Shown here piece after piece: positions 37,083 to 45,472 of a stretch of 54,067 nucleotides of DNA (the stretch's first letter is position 1; every line of letters begins with the position of its first letter). Where the stretch lies: positions 1 to 54,067 of the forward strand of contig JALSHI010000049.1 in assembly GCA_026982315.1 (NCBI GenBank), in the 5' to 3' direction. The stretch comes from Lysobacterales bacterium. GTDB taxonomy: Bacteria; Pseudomonadota; Gammaproteobacteria; Xanthomonadales; Marinicellaceae. The position numbers and the translations under genes were made by a program. The notes beneath the pieces were generated by a model. That model saw nothing but the letters and a program-made list of their open reading frames with translations. It did not search any database and had not been told where the DNA came from.

Positions 37083-37223
37083 CTACGTGATGGGAAAGGC
37101 GCCCTTGCGGCCTCCTTTTCCATCAAGTTCCGGCCAGGAAGAGGGAGGAGAAACCTCGCCGGAGACGTAGGTTGTGGCTTTGAGGGCAATCATCCCTTTT
37201 GCAACCACAGTGCCAAAATCCAT
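37083..37223 (-). CDS. Possible 46-residue small protein antisense to the structured element
   Basis: The minus strand has an ATG at 37223 and 46 codons to a TAG at 37083, only six bases before the strong stem-plus-T8 terminator. The peptide begins MDFGTVVAKGMIALKATTYV, is rich in Gly, Lys, Pro and Ser at its end, and has no cysteine, signal peptide or membrane helix. No Shine-Dalgarno is visible before the ATG; an internal ATG (residue 11) also lacks one. Codon choice is normal for the window. It competes with the structured-RNA reading of the same bases, and at most one is likely to be the selected product. I do not recognise the protein. Confidence 0.3.
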   Translation of the reverse strand: MDFGTVVAKGMIALKATTYVSGEVSPPSSWPELDGKGGRKGAFPIT

Positions 37224-37228
37224 TGGCA
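37083..37228 (+). ncRNA. Candidate structured RNA (three-way junction plus hairpins), function unknown
   Basis: Five helices can be drawn without conflict except at one base. Outer stem CTACGT (37083-37088) with ACGTAG (37165-37170). Inside it are an 11-bp stem, 37089-37099 with 37114-37124, and a 6-bp stem TCCGGC (37129-37134) with GCCGGA (37158-37163), the latter closing a purine loop containing AGGGAGGAG. Then comes GTTG(T) (37171-37175) with (G)CAAC (37201-37205) around an inner AGGG/CCCT stem, and TGCCAA (37211-37216) with TTGGCA (37223-37228). Three pairs are G-U only if the plus strand is read (37094/37119, 37175/37201, 37182/37198), which favours a plus-strand RNA. No known riboswitch core is recognised. 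An ncRNA or a leader of the genes that follow are both possible. Confidence 0.45.
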
Positions 37229-37451
37229 GGGAACAATGAAAAAAACAATCCGGACTACCCTGTCTGCAGTGCGCCGGTTTTTGGCAATTAGCAGATTTTA
37301 TCTCAAACCCGCTTTCTTCCTGAAAGTCACCGTTAAGACAAAACCGCCAAGAAAAAGTTCACTCCGTGCCAAATCCCGCAACTGCCAACCGGCCAATCCT
37401 TTCGGGATGCGTATAATAGCCCAGAAATTCGTTTTCTCAAGCGAATTGTAT

Positions 37452-37466
37452 TTATGCTTGGCATAA
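37452..37466 (+). promoter_or_regulatory. LysR-type palindrome before the GcvA-like regulator
   Basis: TTATGC-TTG-GCATAA is a perfect 6-bp-arm palindrome that fits the T-N11-A rule for LysR-type regulators. It lies 51 bp upstream of the regulator start and downstream of a TATAAT (about 37412), so it may be an autoregulatory site. Confidence 0.45.
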
Positions 37467-37517
37467 AATATGCTAATGCGAAACACGGTTTTTGCCGATA
37501 CTTGCGAGAAGGTACCC

Positions 37518-38456
37518 ATGAGAAAATACCAACACATCCCACCCCTGCGCTCACTCAAGGCGCTGGAAGCCTCGGCCCGGCACATGAGCTTTACCAAAGC
37601 CGCCGAGGAACTGTTTGTGACCCAGGCGGCCATCAGCCACCAAATCAAAGCCCTGGAAGAACGATTGGGAACACGCCTTTTTGAGCGCCATAACCGTTTC
37701 CTGTCGCTCACTCGCGAGGGAAAAATTTACTTACAGCAAGTCCAGGATGTTCTGGAAAAGCTGGAGCGGGCGTCTCGCACCATGGCCCAACGCCACCATC
37801 ATGGCGCCATCACCATATCGGTCTTACCGTCCTTGGCCACCAAATGGCTGGCCAAGCGCTTGTGGAAATTCCAGCAAAAACACCCCGACATTGACATCCG
37901 CTTATCGGCCTATGACTGGCCGGTGGACTTTAAAACCGAAGAAGTAGACATCGCCATTCGCTATGGCAAGGGCCAGTGGCCGGGGCTGTTCAGCGAATGT
38001 TTATTAAAAGAGGACGTCTTTCCGGTGTGCTCACCCCAGTGGCTGGCCAAGACACCAACCGGCGATAAAAAAAGTCTCCTGACCCATGGGGCCTTGTTAC
38101 ATGACGACTACAGCAGCGAAGATTGGGATATGTGGCTGAAAGCCGCCGGATGCGAGCACGTCAACACCCAACGCGGCACCCGCTTCAGTCACACCATGAT
38201 GATGCTGGAAGCCGCTGAGAACGGACAAGGCATGGCTTTGGGCCGCACCCCGCTGGTCATTGACGATATCCGTCGGGGTTTGTTGGTTGCACCCTTTAGT
38301 ACCCGCATCGCCAGTGATATGGCATATTATTTTGTCTGCCCGGAAGGCAATCAGACACTGCCAAAAATCCAGCGCGTGCGCACATGGTTGAAAAATGAAG
38401 CCGCCGAAACCGAGAAGCTGGCGCAAACCTTGTTAGCACCCCACAAGGCAACCTAA
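37518..38456 (+). CDS. LysR-family transcriptional regulator, GcvA-like
   Basis: A 312-residue regulator from ATG 37518 (AAGG Shine-Dalgarno 5 bases upstream). The start RKYQHIPPLRSLKALEASAR and the helix-turn-helix MSFTKAAEELFVTQAAISHQ are of the GcvA/AmpR branch, followed by a linker helix and a substrate-binding domain with the GcvA-type segment YDWPVDFKTEEVDIAIRYG. Targets cannot be read; GcvA itself controls glycine cleavage genes, none of which is here. An in-frame ATG at 37470 would fall over the palindrome and is unlikely. Confidence 0.88.
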   Translation: MRKYQHIPPLRSLKALEASARHMSFTKAAEELFVTQAAISHQIKALEERLGTRLFERHNRFLSLTREGKIYLQQVQDVLEKLERASRTMAQRHHHGAITISVLPSLATKWLAKRLWKFQQKHPDIDIRLSAYDWPVDFKTEEVDIAIRYGKGQWPGLFSECLLKEDVFPVCSPQWLAKTPTGDKKSLLTHGALLHDDYSSEDWDMWLKAAGCEHVNTQRGTRFSHTMMMLEAAENGQGMALGRTPLVIDDIRRGLLVAPFSTRIASDMAYYFVCPEGNQTLPKIQRVRTWLKNEAAETEKLAQTLLAPHKAT

Positions 38457-38546
38457 AAAGCCTTTATATTTGCCTACTTTTTTGCATGCCCAGCGCATCA
38501 TGCATAATTTTTCAGATAAAATTGCCAAAAAATCTCCGGAGCCCTT

Positions 38547-40736
38547 ATGAAACCTATCCGTCTGACCCTGTGCGGGCTATTGTTTTTTGCCCACCAGTCC
38601 CATGCCTCAGTGGGCGATCTGCTCATCACCGAAATTGTCAACACGCCTGACAATGCCGAATTTGTCGAAATCTACAACAATGGCGCAACCACGGTTTCTC
38701 TGGATAACGTCTATCTGACCGACGCCACCTATGCCAATGGTGGCAACTATTACTATAAAATCGTTACCGGCAGCAATTATGGTGGCGGCGGATTTTCCGA
38801 TTTTCATGCCCGTTTTCCTGCTGGCGCCAGTATTGCTCCGGGAGAATACCAAACCATCGCCCTGGCGGGTTCTACCGCTTTTGCCGCGGCTTACGGCCTC
38901 GACCCCACCTATGAACTGTACGAGGACGACACCACAGCAGACGCCATCCCTGATATGCGCGAAGCCCTGCCAGGCTCTATTAACGGTCAGGGCGCGCTGT
39001 CTGGCGGCACCAACAATGGCGAAGTACTGGTGCTGTATTACTGGGATGGCGCCAGCGATCTGGTGCAGGATATCGATTACGCCCTCTGGGGCGACAAGGT
39101 AGAAGCCATCGACAAAACCGGCGTCAGCATCGATGGTCCCGATGCCGACACCACCCCCAGCACCTATCTGGCGGATACCGCCATCGCCAGCCAGGCCGTG
39201 ATTTCCCCCAGCGACCCGCCAGCCGGCTTTAGTTGGCAACGCAGCAACTTTGCCGAAGGCGCGGAAAGCAATACCGGCGGTAATGGCTATGCCGGGCATG
39301 ATGAAACATCTGAAGACCTCAACAACACCTGGACCACAGACATCCCCAGCCCCAACGCCGCCTTGGGCACTGGCGTTCCTTTTCTGGTCATCAACGAGCT
39401 GGATGCCGTGGGCTCGGCCGACTTTATCGAGTTATTTGACGGCGGCAACGGCAACACCCCATTAAACGGGCTAAGCCTGGTTCTCTATGATGGCAACAGC
39501 GACAGCGTGTACACCATTATTAACCTGAATGGCTACAGCACGGACGCCAGCGGCTATTTGCTCATAGGTGATGCCTCACTCACCCCCGATATTATCCTGC
39601 CTGCGGGCTCCATTCAGGACGGCGCGGATGCCGCCACACTCTACAACCGCCCGGCTGGCAGTTTCAGCGTCGGCGACCCGGTGTTGACCAGCGACCTCAT
39701 TGACGCTCTGGTGTATGACTCCGGCCAGCCTGATGACAGCGGCCTGTTGACTTTGCTAAACCCTGGCCAACCACAGGTCAATGAAAACGCCAACGGCAAT
39801 GCTGTCAGTGAATCTCTGGCGCGCTGCGCCAATGGCAGCGGCGGCCAACTCAACACCTCCAGCTTTACCGCCGCCACCCCCACGCCGGGCGTGTCAAACT
39901 CCACCTGCCCACTGGGAAATTACTACGCCAACGTGGACGCCAGCAATGCCACTGTTTTGCGCGCCACGCTGCACGAAACCATTGATGACCACACCCGCTA
40001 CCCCTATTCCTCCAGCAGCACCGACACCTGGGACATTCTGGGCGAGGCCGACCGCGATCCTGCCGACCCCAGCAAAGTCTGGATGGTTTACAAAAACAAC
40101 AGCTACACTTGGGCCGGTGGCGGCGCCCAGCCTTATAACCGCGAGCATAGCTGGCCCAAATCCTATGGTTTTGGCGGCGATTCCAATGGTTATCCCTATA
40201 CTGACGCCCATCACTTGATGCTATCGGATGTAGGCTACAACTCGGACCGAGGTAACAAATACTTTGATAATTGCTCGGCCGCCTGCACCGAACGCAGCAC
40301 TGTCGCCAACCACGGCGAAGGCGGCGGCAGCGGCAGTTATCCGGGCAATTCCAACTGGTTCGACAGTGACTCCTGGGAAGTCTGGAATTTTCGTAAAGGC
40401 GATATCGCCCGCGCCATGTTCTATATAGACATCCGCTATGAAGGCGGCGTGCATGGCATCACCGGCTACCCCGAACCCAATTTACAGCTTACGGATAATC
40501 CAGCGTTGATACAACCGGTCAGCAATGGCGATGCCTACATGGGACTACTCAGCGTACTGCTACAATGGCATCAGCAGGATCCGGTGGACAATATCGAACG
40601 TACCCGCAATGACGTGGTATACAGCTTTCAGGGTAACCGCAATCCGTTTATTGACCACCCCGAGTGGGTGCAGTGCATTTATCAAAACATCTGCCCAGAT
40701 GGCAACGATCTAATCTTTGCCCATGGCTTTGAATAG
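38547..40736 (+). CDS. Secreted endonuclease I-family nuclease with two lamin-tail domains and C-terminal DLIFxHGFE motif
   Basis: A 729-residue exported protein. Signal peptide (cut after HASA, about 20). Lamin-tail domain 1 (about 22-130, starting DLLITEIVNTPDNAEFVEIY); lamin-tail domain 2 (about 275-385, VINELDAVGSADFIELFDGG); endonuclease I domain (about 455-700) with the catalytic YNREHSWPKS and DAHHLMLSD. Endonuclease I proteins cut DNA and RNA outside the cell or in the periplasm. Lamin-tail domains are common in bacterial secreted nucleases and may help surface attachment. The protein ends in a Cys, four residues and then DLIFAHGFE, the tag shared with two other secreted enzymes here. 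A GGAG precedes the ATG. Confidence 0.88.
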   Translation: MKPIRLTLCGLLFFAHQSHASVGDLLITEIVNTPDNAEFVEIYNNGATTVSLDNVYLTDATYANGGNYYYKIVTGSNYGGGGFSDFHARFPAGASIAPGEYQTIALAGSTAFAAAYGLDPTYELYEDDTTADAIPDMREALPGSINGQGALSGGTNNGEVLVLYYWDGASDLVQDIDYALWGDKVEAIDKTGVSIDGPDADTTPSTYLADTAIASQAVISPSDPPAGFSWQRSNFAEGAESNTGGNGYAGHDETSEDLNNTWTTDIPSPNAALGTGVPFLVINELDAVGSADFIELFDGGNGNTPLNGLSLVLYDGNSDSVYTIINLNGYSTDASGYLLIGDASLTPDIILPAGSIQDGADAATLYNRPAGSFSVGDPVLTSDLIDALVYDSGQPDDSGLLTLLNPGQPQVNENANGNAVSESLARCANGSGGQLNTSSFTAATPTPGVSNSTCPLGNYYANVDASNATVLRATLHETIDDHTRYPYSSSSTDTWDILGEADRDPADPSKVWMVYKNNSYTWAGGGAQPYNREHSWPKSYGFGGDSNGYPYTDAHHLMLSDVGYNSDRGNKYFDNCSAACTERSTVANHGEGGGSGSYPGNSNWFDSDSWEVWNFRKGDIARAMFYIDIRYEGGVHGITGYPEPNLQLTDNPALIQPVSNGDAYMGLLSVLLQWHQQDPVDNIERTRNDVVYSFQGNRNPFIDHPEWVQCIYQNICPDGNDLIFAHGFE
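40704..40733 (+). other. C-terminal motif NDLIFAHGFE (copy 2 of 3)
   Basis: The last ten codons of the secreted nuclease encode NDLIFAHGFE, followed by TAG. Upstream is ICPDG, giving a cysteine five residues before the Asp of DLIF. The same ending occurs in the M12-like protease and the M14 carboxypeptidase. Confidence 0.7.
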
Positions 40737-40804
40737 CCTGCCTCTACACACATGACATATCCGGTATGGTGATGCGGGCCTGTGCCTGCATCGCCTGGCC
40801 GGGC

Positions 40805-41287
40805 TTAAATTTTTCTTCCGGCTGTGGGATGGTCGATCGCCGAAATATCCACCAAATCCCAACTCATGCCCTGATTGCGATAAATGCGCTTGCCCCGATC
40901 CGGATAGTCGGCCACATCATGGGTCAGCCGCTGCCCGGCCACCAGGCAACGCAAAGGCTCCCGGCCCGTGTTAATCAACGTATGCGCCGGGCCACCAGCG
41001 GCATACCCGAGAAAATCACCGGCCTTGACCGGAAAGGATTCGCCGCCAATGCGCGCCGTGGCGGTCCCTGAAAGCACATAGACGCACTCATCTTCAAAAT
41101 AATGGCGGTGACATTCGGTGCTTTCGGCGCCAGGCGGCACCTCAATCAGATGAAAACCCAAACCGGTCAAGCCGCACACATCCCCAAGGGACTTGTTCAC
41201 CCGACGCGCATTGGGGTTGAGGAAATGGGTTTTCTCCAGCCCTTCCATGGCGGCAATTTCTTCGGCTGTCAGTAAACATTTTTGCAT
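40805..41287 (-). CDS. Cupin-domain protein
   Basis: A 160-residue single cupin. Motif 1 lies around AESTECHRHYFEDECVYVLSG (about 54-74, metal ligands His/His/Glu) and motif 2 around PVKAGDFLGYAAGGPAHTLIN (His ligand). Ending DLVDISAIDHP resembles sugar- or amine-related cupins, but the substrate or ligand is unknown. A GGAGGA Shine-Dalgarno precedes the ATG. Monocistronic, convergent with the nuclease gene 68 bp away. Confidence 0.8.
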   Translation of the reverse strand: MQKCLLTAEEIAAMEGLEKTHFLNPNARRVNKSLGDVCGLTGLGFHLIEVPPGAESTECHRHYFEDECVYVLSGTATARIGGESFPVKAGDFLGYAAGGPAHTLINTGREPLRCLVAGQRLTHDVADYPDRGKRIYRNQGMSWDLVDISAIDHPTAGRKI

Positions 41288-41335
41288 GGGCGTTCCTCCG
41301 TCTGGTCAAGTCTTTCGTGGATGCGATTCGGATTT

Positions 41336-42274
41336 CTATTGTCCGGTGCTCAGCCAGTGACTCCGCGGAATCACATCGTCTGGCAAACGGCTCACCGGCG
41401 ACTGATTCCAGCACTGAATACCACGCGCCTGGCAAATACGGGAAAACAACCGCATGGCTGGCAAAATGTGGCTGGCATAGGCTTGATCCAGGCGGCTTTC
41501 AAGTCGGGTGCGGGGGGTTTCATTAAAGCGTGGCTGTTGCGCATTGCCAATATCAAAACCCACCAGATGGATATGACCGGCTGCGGCATAAACCGCCAAT
41601 TGACAGGCGGCATACATGACCGTGCGGGCATCCACAAAGCCGCGGGTCAAATCAAGGCTGAAAGCCGCTTGTGGCTTTTGCGGGTCATCCAGCACAAATG
41701 CCGGCCCCAGTTGCCTCCACTGCTGCCGCGGGCGGCCATAGGGCCGCAAGGCATTGTCCAGCACATACCATGGCCTGCTGGCCAAAAAATCCCTGTTGCG
41801 CAGGCAGACTGCCCGCAGCACCGCCGGAGTAAAAAAACAGGGCGTATTCGCTGGAATTAATTCCAGCCACTGCCCTCTGTCCCGCACAAAGCGATAGTCC
41901 ACAATCACCACCGCAGCCGGCTGGATGCCATGACTTTTTATCAGCGACAACGCGCCATTGAGCAACACCGCTCGCCCCTGTGACAAGCGATGCAGATTTT
42001 GCTGGCGCATGGATGGACCGGTACCCACCAAAAAGCAGGGTTTGTCATCCTGCCAGGCATTTTTCCAGGTGCCCATATCCGCCGACATGCCAATGGAGCG
42101 CCCTTGATACCAGCCGCACCACCGGCCGGTTTCCGCCTGTCGTTGCAGGCGCAATTCCGGCCATACTTCCAGCATGTGCCACATGCGCTTGGGCGTGATG
42201 AGTTTTCGCCCCAAAGTGGCGATTGAGCGCCGGTAGCCTGTGCGCGTGCGGGCAAACATGTCAGGCAAATACAT
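41336..42274 (-). CDS. MptE/DUF115-like protein (possible glycan or LPS biosynthesis)
   Basis: A 312-residue soluble protein. PCFLVGTGPSMRQQNLHRL (about 88-106) is the glycine-rich nucleotide-binding start of the DUF115/6-hydroxymethylpterin pyrophosphokinase MptE-like group. The later IHLVGFDIGNAQQPRFNET resembles the same group and distant sialyltransferase-like LPS enzymes. Pterin synthesis is unlikely in this setting; a glycan-related transferase is more likely. The start may be ATG 42274 (14-bp overlap with cysM) or ATG 42259 (no overlap). It appears co-transcribed with cysM. Confidence 0.5.
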   Translation of the reverse strand: MYLPDMFARTRTGYRRSIATLGRKLITPKRMWHMLEVWPELRLQRQAETGRWCGWYQGRSIGMSADMGTWKNAWQDDKPCFLVGTGPSMRQQNLHRLSQGRAVLLNGALSLIKSHGIQPAAVVIVDYRFVRDRGQWLELIPANTPCFFTPAVLRAVCLRNRDFLASRPWYVLDNALRPYGRPRQQWRQLGPAFVLDDPQKPQAAFSLDLTRGFVDARTVMYAACQLAVYAAAGHIHLVGFDIGNAQQPRFNETPRTRLESRLDQAYASHILPAMRLFSRICQARGIQCWNQSPVSRLPDDVIPRSHWLSTGQ

Positions 42275-43154
42275 CCGTGCTCAGATAACGATCACCGCGG
42301 TCACAAATAATGGTGACAATCACAGCGTCATGCACTTCCTGCTCAATCTGCAAGGCCGCCCACAAGGCGCCGCCACTTGAAGGCCCGGCCAAAATGCCTT
42401 CCTGCCGGGCCAGCGCACGCGTGGTGGCCCGGGCATCCGCCTCATTCACATCGATAATCCGATCCACTCGTTCAGGGTTGAAAATCTTGGGCAAATAAGC
42501 CGGCGGCCAGCGGCGGATACCGGGTATTCTGGATTCGCCGTCGGGCTGAACGCCGATAATTTCCACCTGCGGGTTCTGGCGTTTCAGGTAACACGAAGTG
42601 CCCATAATGGTTCCGGTGGTGCCCATGGCGCTGACAAAATGGGTCACCCGGCCTTCCGTGTCCCGCCAGATTTCACGGCCTGTAGACTCGTAGTGCGCCA
42701 AAGGATTATCTGCATTGGAAAACTGGTTAAGCTGAATGCCTTCGCCTGCGTCCTGCATTTTTTGTGCCAGATCCCGCGCCGCTTCCATGCCGCCGGCCTC
42801 ATCCACCAAAATAATTTCCGCCCCGTAGGCGCGCATGGCATTACGCCGCTCCACTGAGGCATTCTCCGGCATCACCAGTTTGACCTGATAGCCCTTGAGC
42901 GCGCCGATCATGGCCAGGGCGATACCGGTGTTGCCACTGGTGGCTTCAATCAGCGTATCTCCGGGTTTTATCATGCCCCGCTCCTCACCATGATTGACCA
43001 TGGATAAAGCCGGACGATCTTTGACTGAGCCGGCCGGGTTATTGCCTTCCAGTTTCGCCAGAATCACATTGTTCCGGGTCGTCGGACACAATCGCTGCAA
43101 ACGAACCAGCGGCGTATTTCCGATGCATTTTTCCAGGGTTGGGCAAGTGCTCAT
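42261..43154 (-). CDS. cysM: Cysteine synthase B
   Basis: A 297-residue PLP enzyme. PLP lysine Lys45 in NPAGSVKDRP, phosphate-binding loop TSGNTGIAL, and the SRIPGIRRWP segment characteristic of CysM rather than CysK. It joins O-acetylserine with sulfide or thiosulfate to make cysteine (or S-sulfocysteine). Start ATG has a GAGAG upstream. It overlaps the MptE-like gene by 14 bp. Confidence 0.95.
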   Translation of the reverse strand: MSTCPTLEKCIGNTPLVRLQRLCPTTRNNVILAKLEGNNPAGSVKDRPALSMVNHGEERGMIKPGDTLIEATSGNTGIALAMIGALKGYQVKLVMPENASVERRNAMRAYGAEIILVDEAGGMEAARDLAQKMQDAGEGIQLNQFSNADNPLAHYESTGREIWRDTEGRVTHFVSAMGTTGTIMGTSCYLKRQNPQVEIIGVQPDGESRIPGIRRWPPAYLPKIFNPERVDRIIDVNEADARATTRALARQEGILAGPSSGGALWAALQIEQEVHDAVIVTIICDRGDRYLSTDVFA

Positions 43155-43272
43155 AATCTCTCTTTAATTTTAATGTGTTATTGAATGATTCATCGCAAAA
43201 AGTCCAAGGCTCCGTACAGAACCGGTTATGCGTCATCAGCCTTGAGCCTGGCGAAGCATAATCCAATCTTTT

Positions 43273-43860
43273 TTAGGCATTTCCGGGCTTGTCTTGCGTT
43301 TTTTGCTCGCGATGCATTCCCGCACCTTTTATTCGCTGTTGATAATGCGCGATCACTTGTCGCATAAACGCCTTGCGGGCCGCGCTGTTCTGAAGGCTGA
43401 CTTCATCAATCAGGGGCATATAGGGGAAACCGGCCCGCAACAAAGTCACAAACAAACCATCGCCGACGGCCACAGGTTCTCCGGAAATATCATGCAGCGG
43501 GGTACTGCCATGGCCACAACTGGGAGAGCGGCTTTTGAGCACGAAGCCATCCAAAGTGTGCCACAAAAGGTTCAGGCGCTGATACCAGTCTTGTAACTGT
43601 GGCGCCAGTTCCACTGCCGGGTTTTCCACCTGCCGTAATCCCAAAGCATCACCGGATTGCCACACCTGTATGGGCGGACGCGGCACCGGCAGGCCCATAC
43701 CCACTTCCGGACACACTGGCACCAGCTCACAACACGGCGTCAGTGATTGCACATTCATGCAATTTTTGTCCTTACCATCGTAACGCACCGGCTGCCCCAG
43801 CAAGCAGGCGCTCACACCAACCCGTGGCTGGTCAGTCACAGGATGTTGACTCATGTTCAT
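43273..43860 (-). CDS. DUF523 protein, TudS-like thiouracil desulfurase
   Basis: A 195-residue DUF523 protein, starting VGVSACLLGQPVRYDGKDK with Cys19, then VCPEVGMG (Cys50) and SRSPSCGHG (Cys115), the three cysteines that hold the [4Fe-4S] cluster in TudS-type desulfurases. These remove sulfur from thiouracil; the native role of many members is open. It overlaps the 3' end of the glutamate synthase-like gene by 29 bp (23 bp if ATG 43854 is used), so it is the second gene of that operon. Confidence 0.85.
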   Translation of the reverse strand: MNMSQHPVTDQPRVGVSACLLGQPVRYDGKDKNCMNVQSLTPCCELVPVCPEVGMGLPVPRPPIQVWQSGDALGLRQVENPAVELAPQLQDWYQRLNLLWHTLDGFVLKSRSPSCGHGSTPLHDISGEPVAVGDGLFVTLLRAGFPYMPLIDEVSLQNSAARKAFMRQVIAHYQQRIKGAGMHREQKTQDKPGNA

Positions 43861-45346
43861 GGTGGCGAACTGGCGGAAAGATCCGACTCAAAGGTTCAGA
43901 AATCTGATTGGAATACAGCACTCGCACATGCTCCCGGGTCAATTGGCGCGGTTCGGGGACACCACAGGAATGGGCGATGGTGCCCACACCGTGAATCATG
44001 TTGCGGGCAAAATTGGCCACGCGGACGGATTTGTCTGCCACCACCAACCCGCGCTGCAGGTCCGGATCATGTGTGGTTACGCCTGTGGGGCACGTATTCT
44101 TATGGCACCGCATGGCCTGAATACACCCCAGGGAGAACATAAACCCCCGGGCATTATTGATAAAATCTGCACCAACGGCCAAGGCCCAGGCCACATCACC
44201 AGGCAGAATCAGTTTGCCCGACGCAATAATCCGCACGCGCTCGGTCAACCCATGCTGATCGCGAATATCGACCAGCACAGGCAGGGCCTCGCGAATGGAC
44301 ACCCCGACATCATCCATCAATGGCATGGGCGCGGCACCAGAACCACCCTCGCCGCCATCCAGAGTAATAAAGTCCGGGGCGGATTCCAGCCCGCGCTGAT
44401 GCACCTGCTCGAACAAATCATGCAACCAGTCTGAGGTGCCCATGACCATCTTGAAACCCACCGGCACACCACTGATTGTCCGCACCCGGTGGATAAAATC
44501 CAGCAATTGCCCGGGGTTGCCAATTTCCGGATGACGATTGGGGCTGATAGAGTCCTGATATGGCGGAATACCCCGGATGCGAGCGATTTCTTCTGTTACC
44601 TTGTCTGCTGGCAAGATACCGCCCTTGCCGGGCTTGGCCCCCTGAGCCAGCTTGATTTCTATCATTTTGACTTGCGGCGTTCGGGCAATATCCCGCAAGC
44701 GGTCTTCATCCAGTTGCCCATCGGCGGTGCGTACGCCATATTTGGCCGTACCGATCTGAAACACCAGATCACAGCCCCCTTCCAGGTGGTAGGGAGAAAG
44801 ACCGCCCTCGCCGGTGTTCAGCCAGACGCCAGCCCGGGCCGCGCCACGAGAAAGCGCGCGCACCGCCGAGGCTGACAACGCGCCAAAACTCATGCCGGAA
44901 ACGTTAAAAAAACTGGGCGCCGCATAGGGCTTGCGCGCATACGGGCCAATAATCATGGGCGGTGACTCCACCATATCCTTGCGCATCACCGGAAAGGCCG
45001 CATTCAAAAAAGTAACCGTCCCCCGGCGGTTAATGTCCTTGGTGCTGCCAAAAGCCACCGTACTGCCTGTGTTTTTGGCGCTGCGATAGGCCCAATTTCG
45101 CTGTTCGCGGTTAAAAGGCAACTCCTCCCTGTCCATGGCGAAAAAATATTGCCGGAAGAATGTTCCCAGGTGTTCGAACCAATAGCGAAAGCGGCCAATC
45201 ACCGGGTAATTGCGACGAATGGCGTGAGTTTTCTGGGTCTTGTCCACCACATAGAGCACCGCCACGGCCAGTATGGTCATGCCCAGCGCAAGTACAAACA
45301 GGTATGTCAGCCACTGCAATACCTGCATCAACCACGCATTGTTCAT
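43832..45346 (-). CDS. FMN-binding glutamate synthase family protein
   Basis: A 504-residue protein with an N-terminal membrane helix (about 12-32) and a glutamate synthase-type FMN barrel (about 90-470). Motifs SFFNVSGMSFGALS, LNTGEGGLSPYHLEGG, KPGKGGILPADKV and the DFITLDGGEGGSGAAP loop are intact, and the HKNTCPTGVTTHDP segment holds a cysteine. It lacks the glutamine amidotransferase and the NADPH-binding subunit, so it is one of the stand-alone GltS-like oxidoreductases of unknown substrate. ATG 45346 is chosen over a TTG at 45404-45406 used in a longer reading. Divergent from sodB. Confidence 0.88.
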   Translation of the reverse strand: MNNAWLMQVLQWLTYLFVLALGMTILAVAVLYVVDKTQKTHAIRRNYPVIGRFRYWFEHLGTFFRQYFFAMDREELPFNREQRNWAYRSAKNTGSTVAFGSTKDINRRGTVTFLNAAFPVMRKDMVESPPMIIGPYARKPYAAPSFFNVSGMSFGALSASAVRALSRGAARAGVWLNTGEGGLSPYHLEGGCDLVFQIGTAKYGVRTADGQLDEDRLRDIARTPQVKMIEIKLAQGAKPGKGGILPADKVTEEIARIRGIPPYQDSISPNRHPEIGNPGQLLDFIHRVRTISGVPVGFKMVMGTSDWLHDLFEQVHQRGLESAPDFITLDGGEGGSGAAPMPLMDDVGVSIREALPVLVDIRDQHGLTERVRIIASGKLILPGDVAWALAVGADFINNARGFMFSLGCIQAMRCHKNTCPTGVTTHDPDLQRGLVVADKSVRVANFARNMIHGVGTIAHSCGVPEPRQLTREHVRVLYSNQISEPLSRIFPPVRHHEHESTSCD

Positions 45347-45409
45347 TGCCTTCTTTTCCTCTGCTGATGGCGATATCAGACCGTCGGCAAACCATTGCGC
45401 TTGCAAAGG

Positions 45410-45438
45410 TTCCCTTACTGCCTGGTTAGGGCTAGAAT
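45410..45438 (+). promoter_or_regulatory. Promoter of sodB
   Basis: TTCCCT (45410-45415), a 17-bp spacer and TAGAAT (45433-45438) lie 35 bp before sodB; the -35 match is poor. No Fur box is obvious. Confidence 0.4.
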
Positions 45439-45472
45439 AATAGATTGGTCATCATAACAAAAGGAGAGCACC

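Noticed and set aside
37236-37466. 76-codon plus-strand ORF after the structured element, with AGGGA before its ATG
   Set aside because: The sequence looks random and basic, has no domain or signal peptide, and runs over the TATAAT and LysR palindrome of the next gene. I keep it only as a possible leader-controlled peptide, not as a gene.
45165-45185. GTTCGAACC sequence resembling a tRNA T-arm
   Set aside because: It is inside the glutamate synthase-like coding region, with no acceptor, D or anticodon arms around it.
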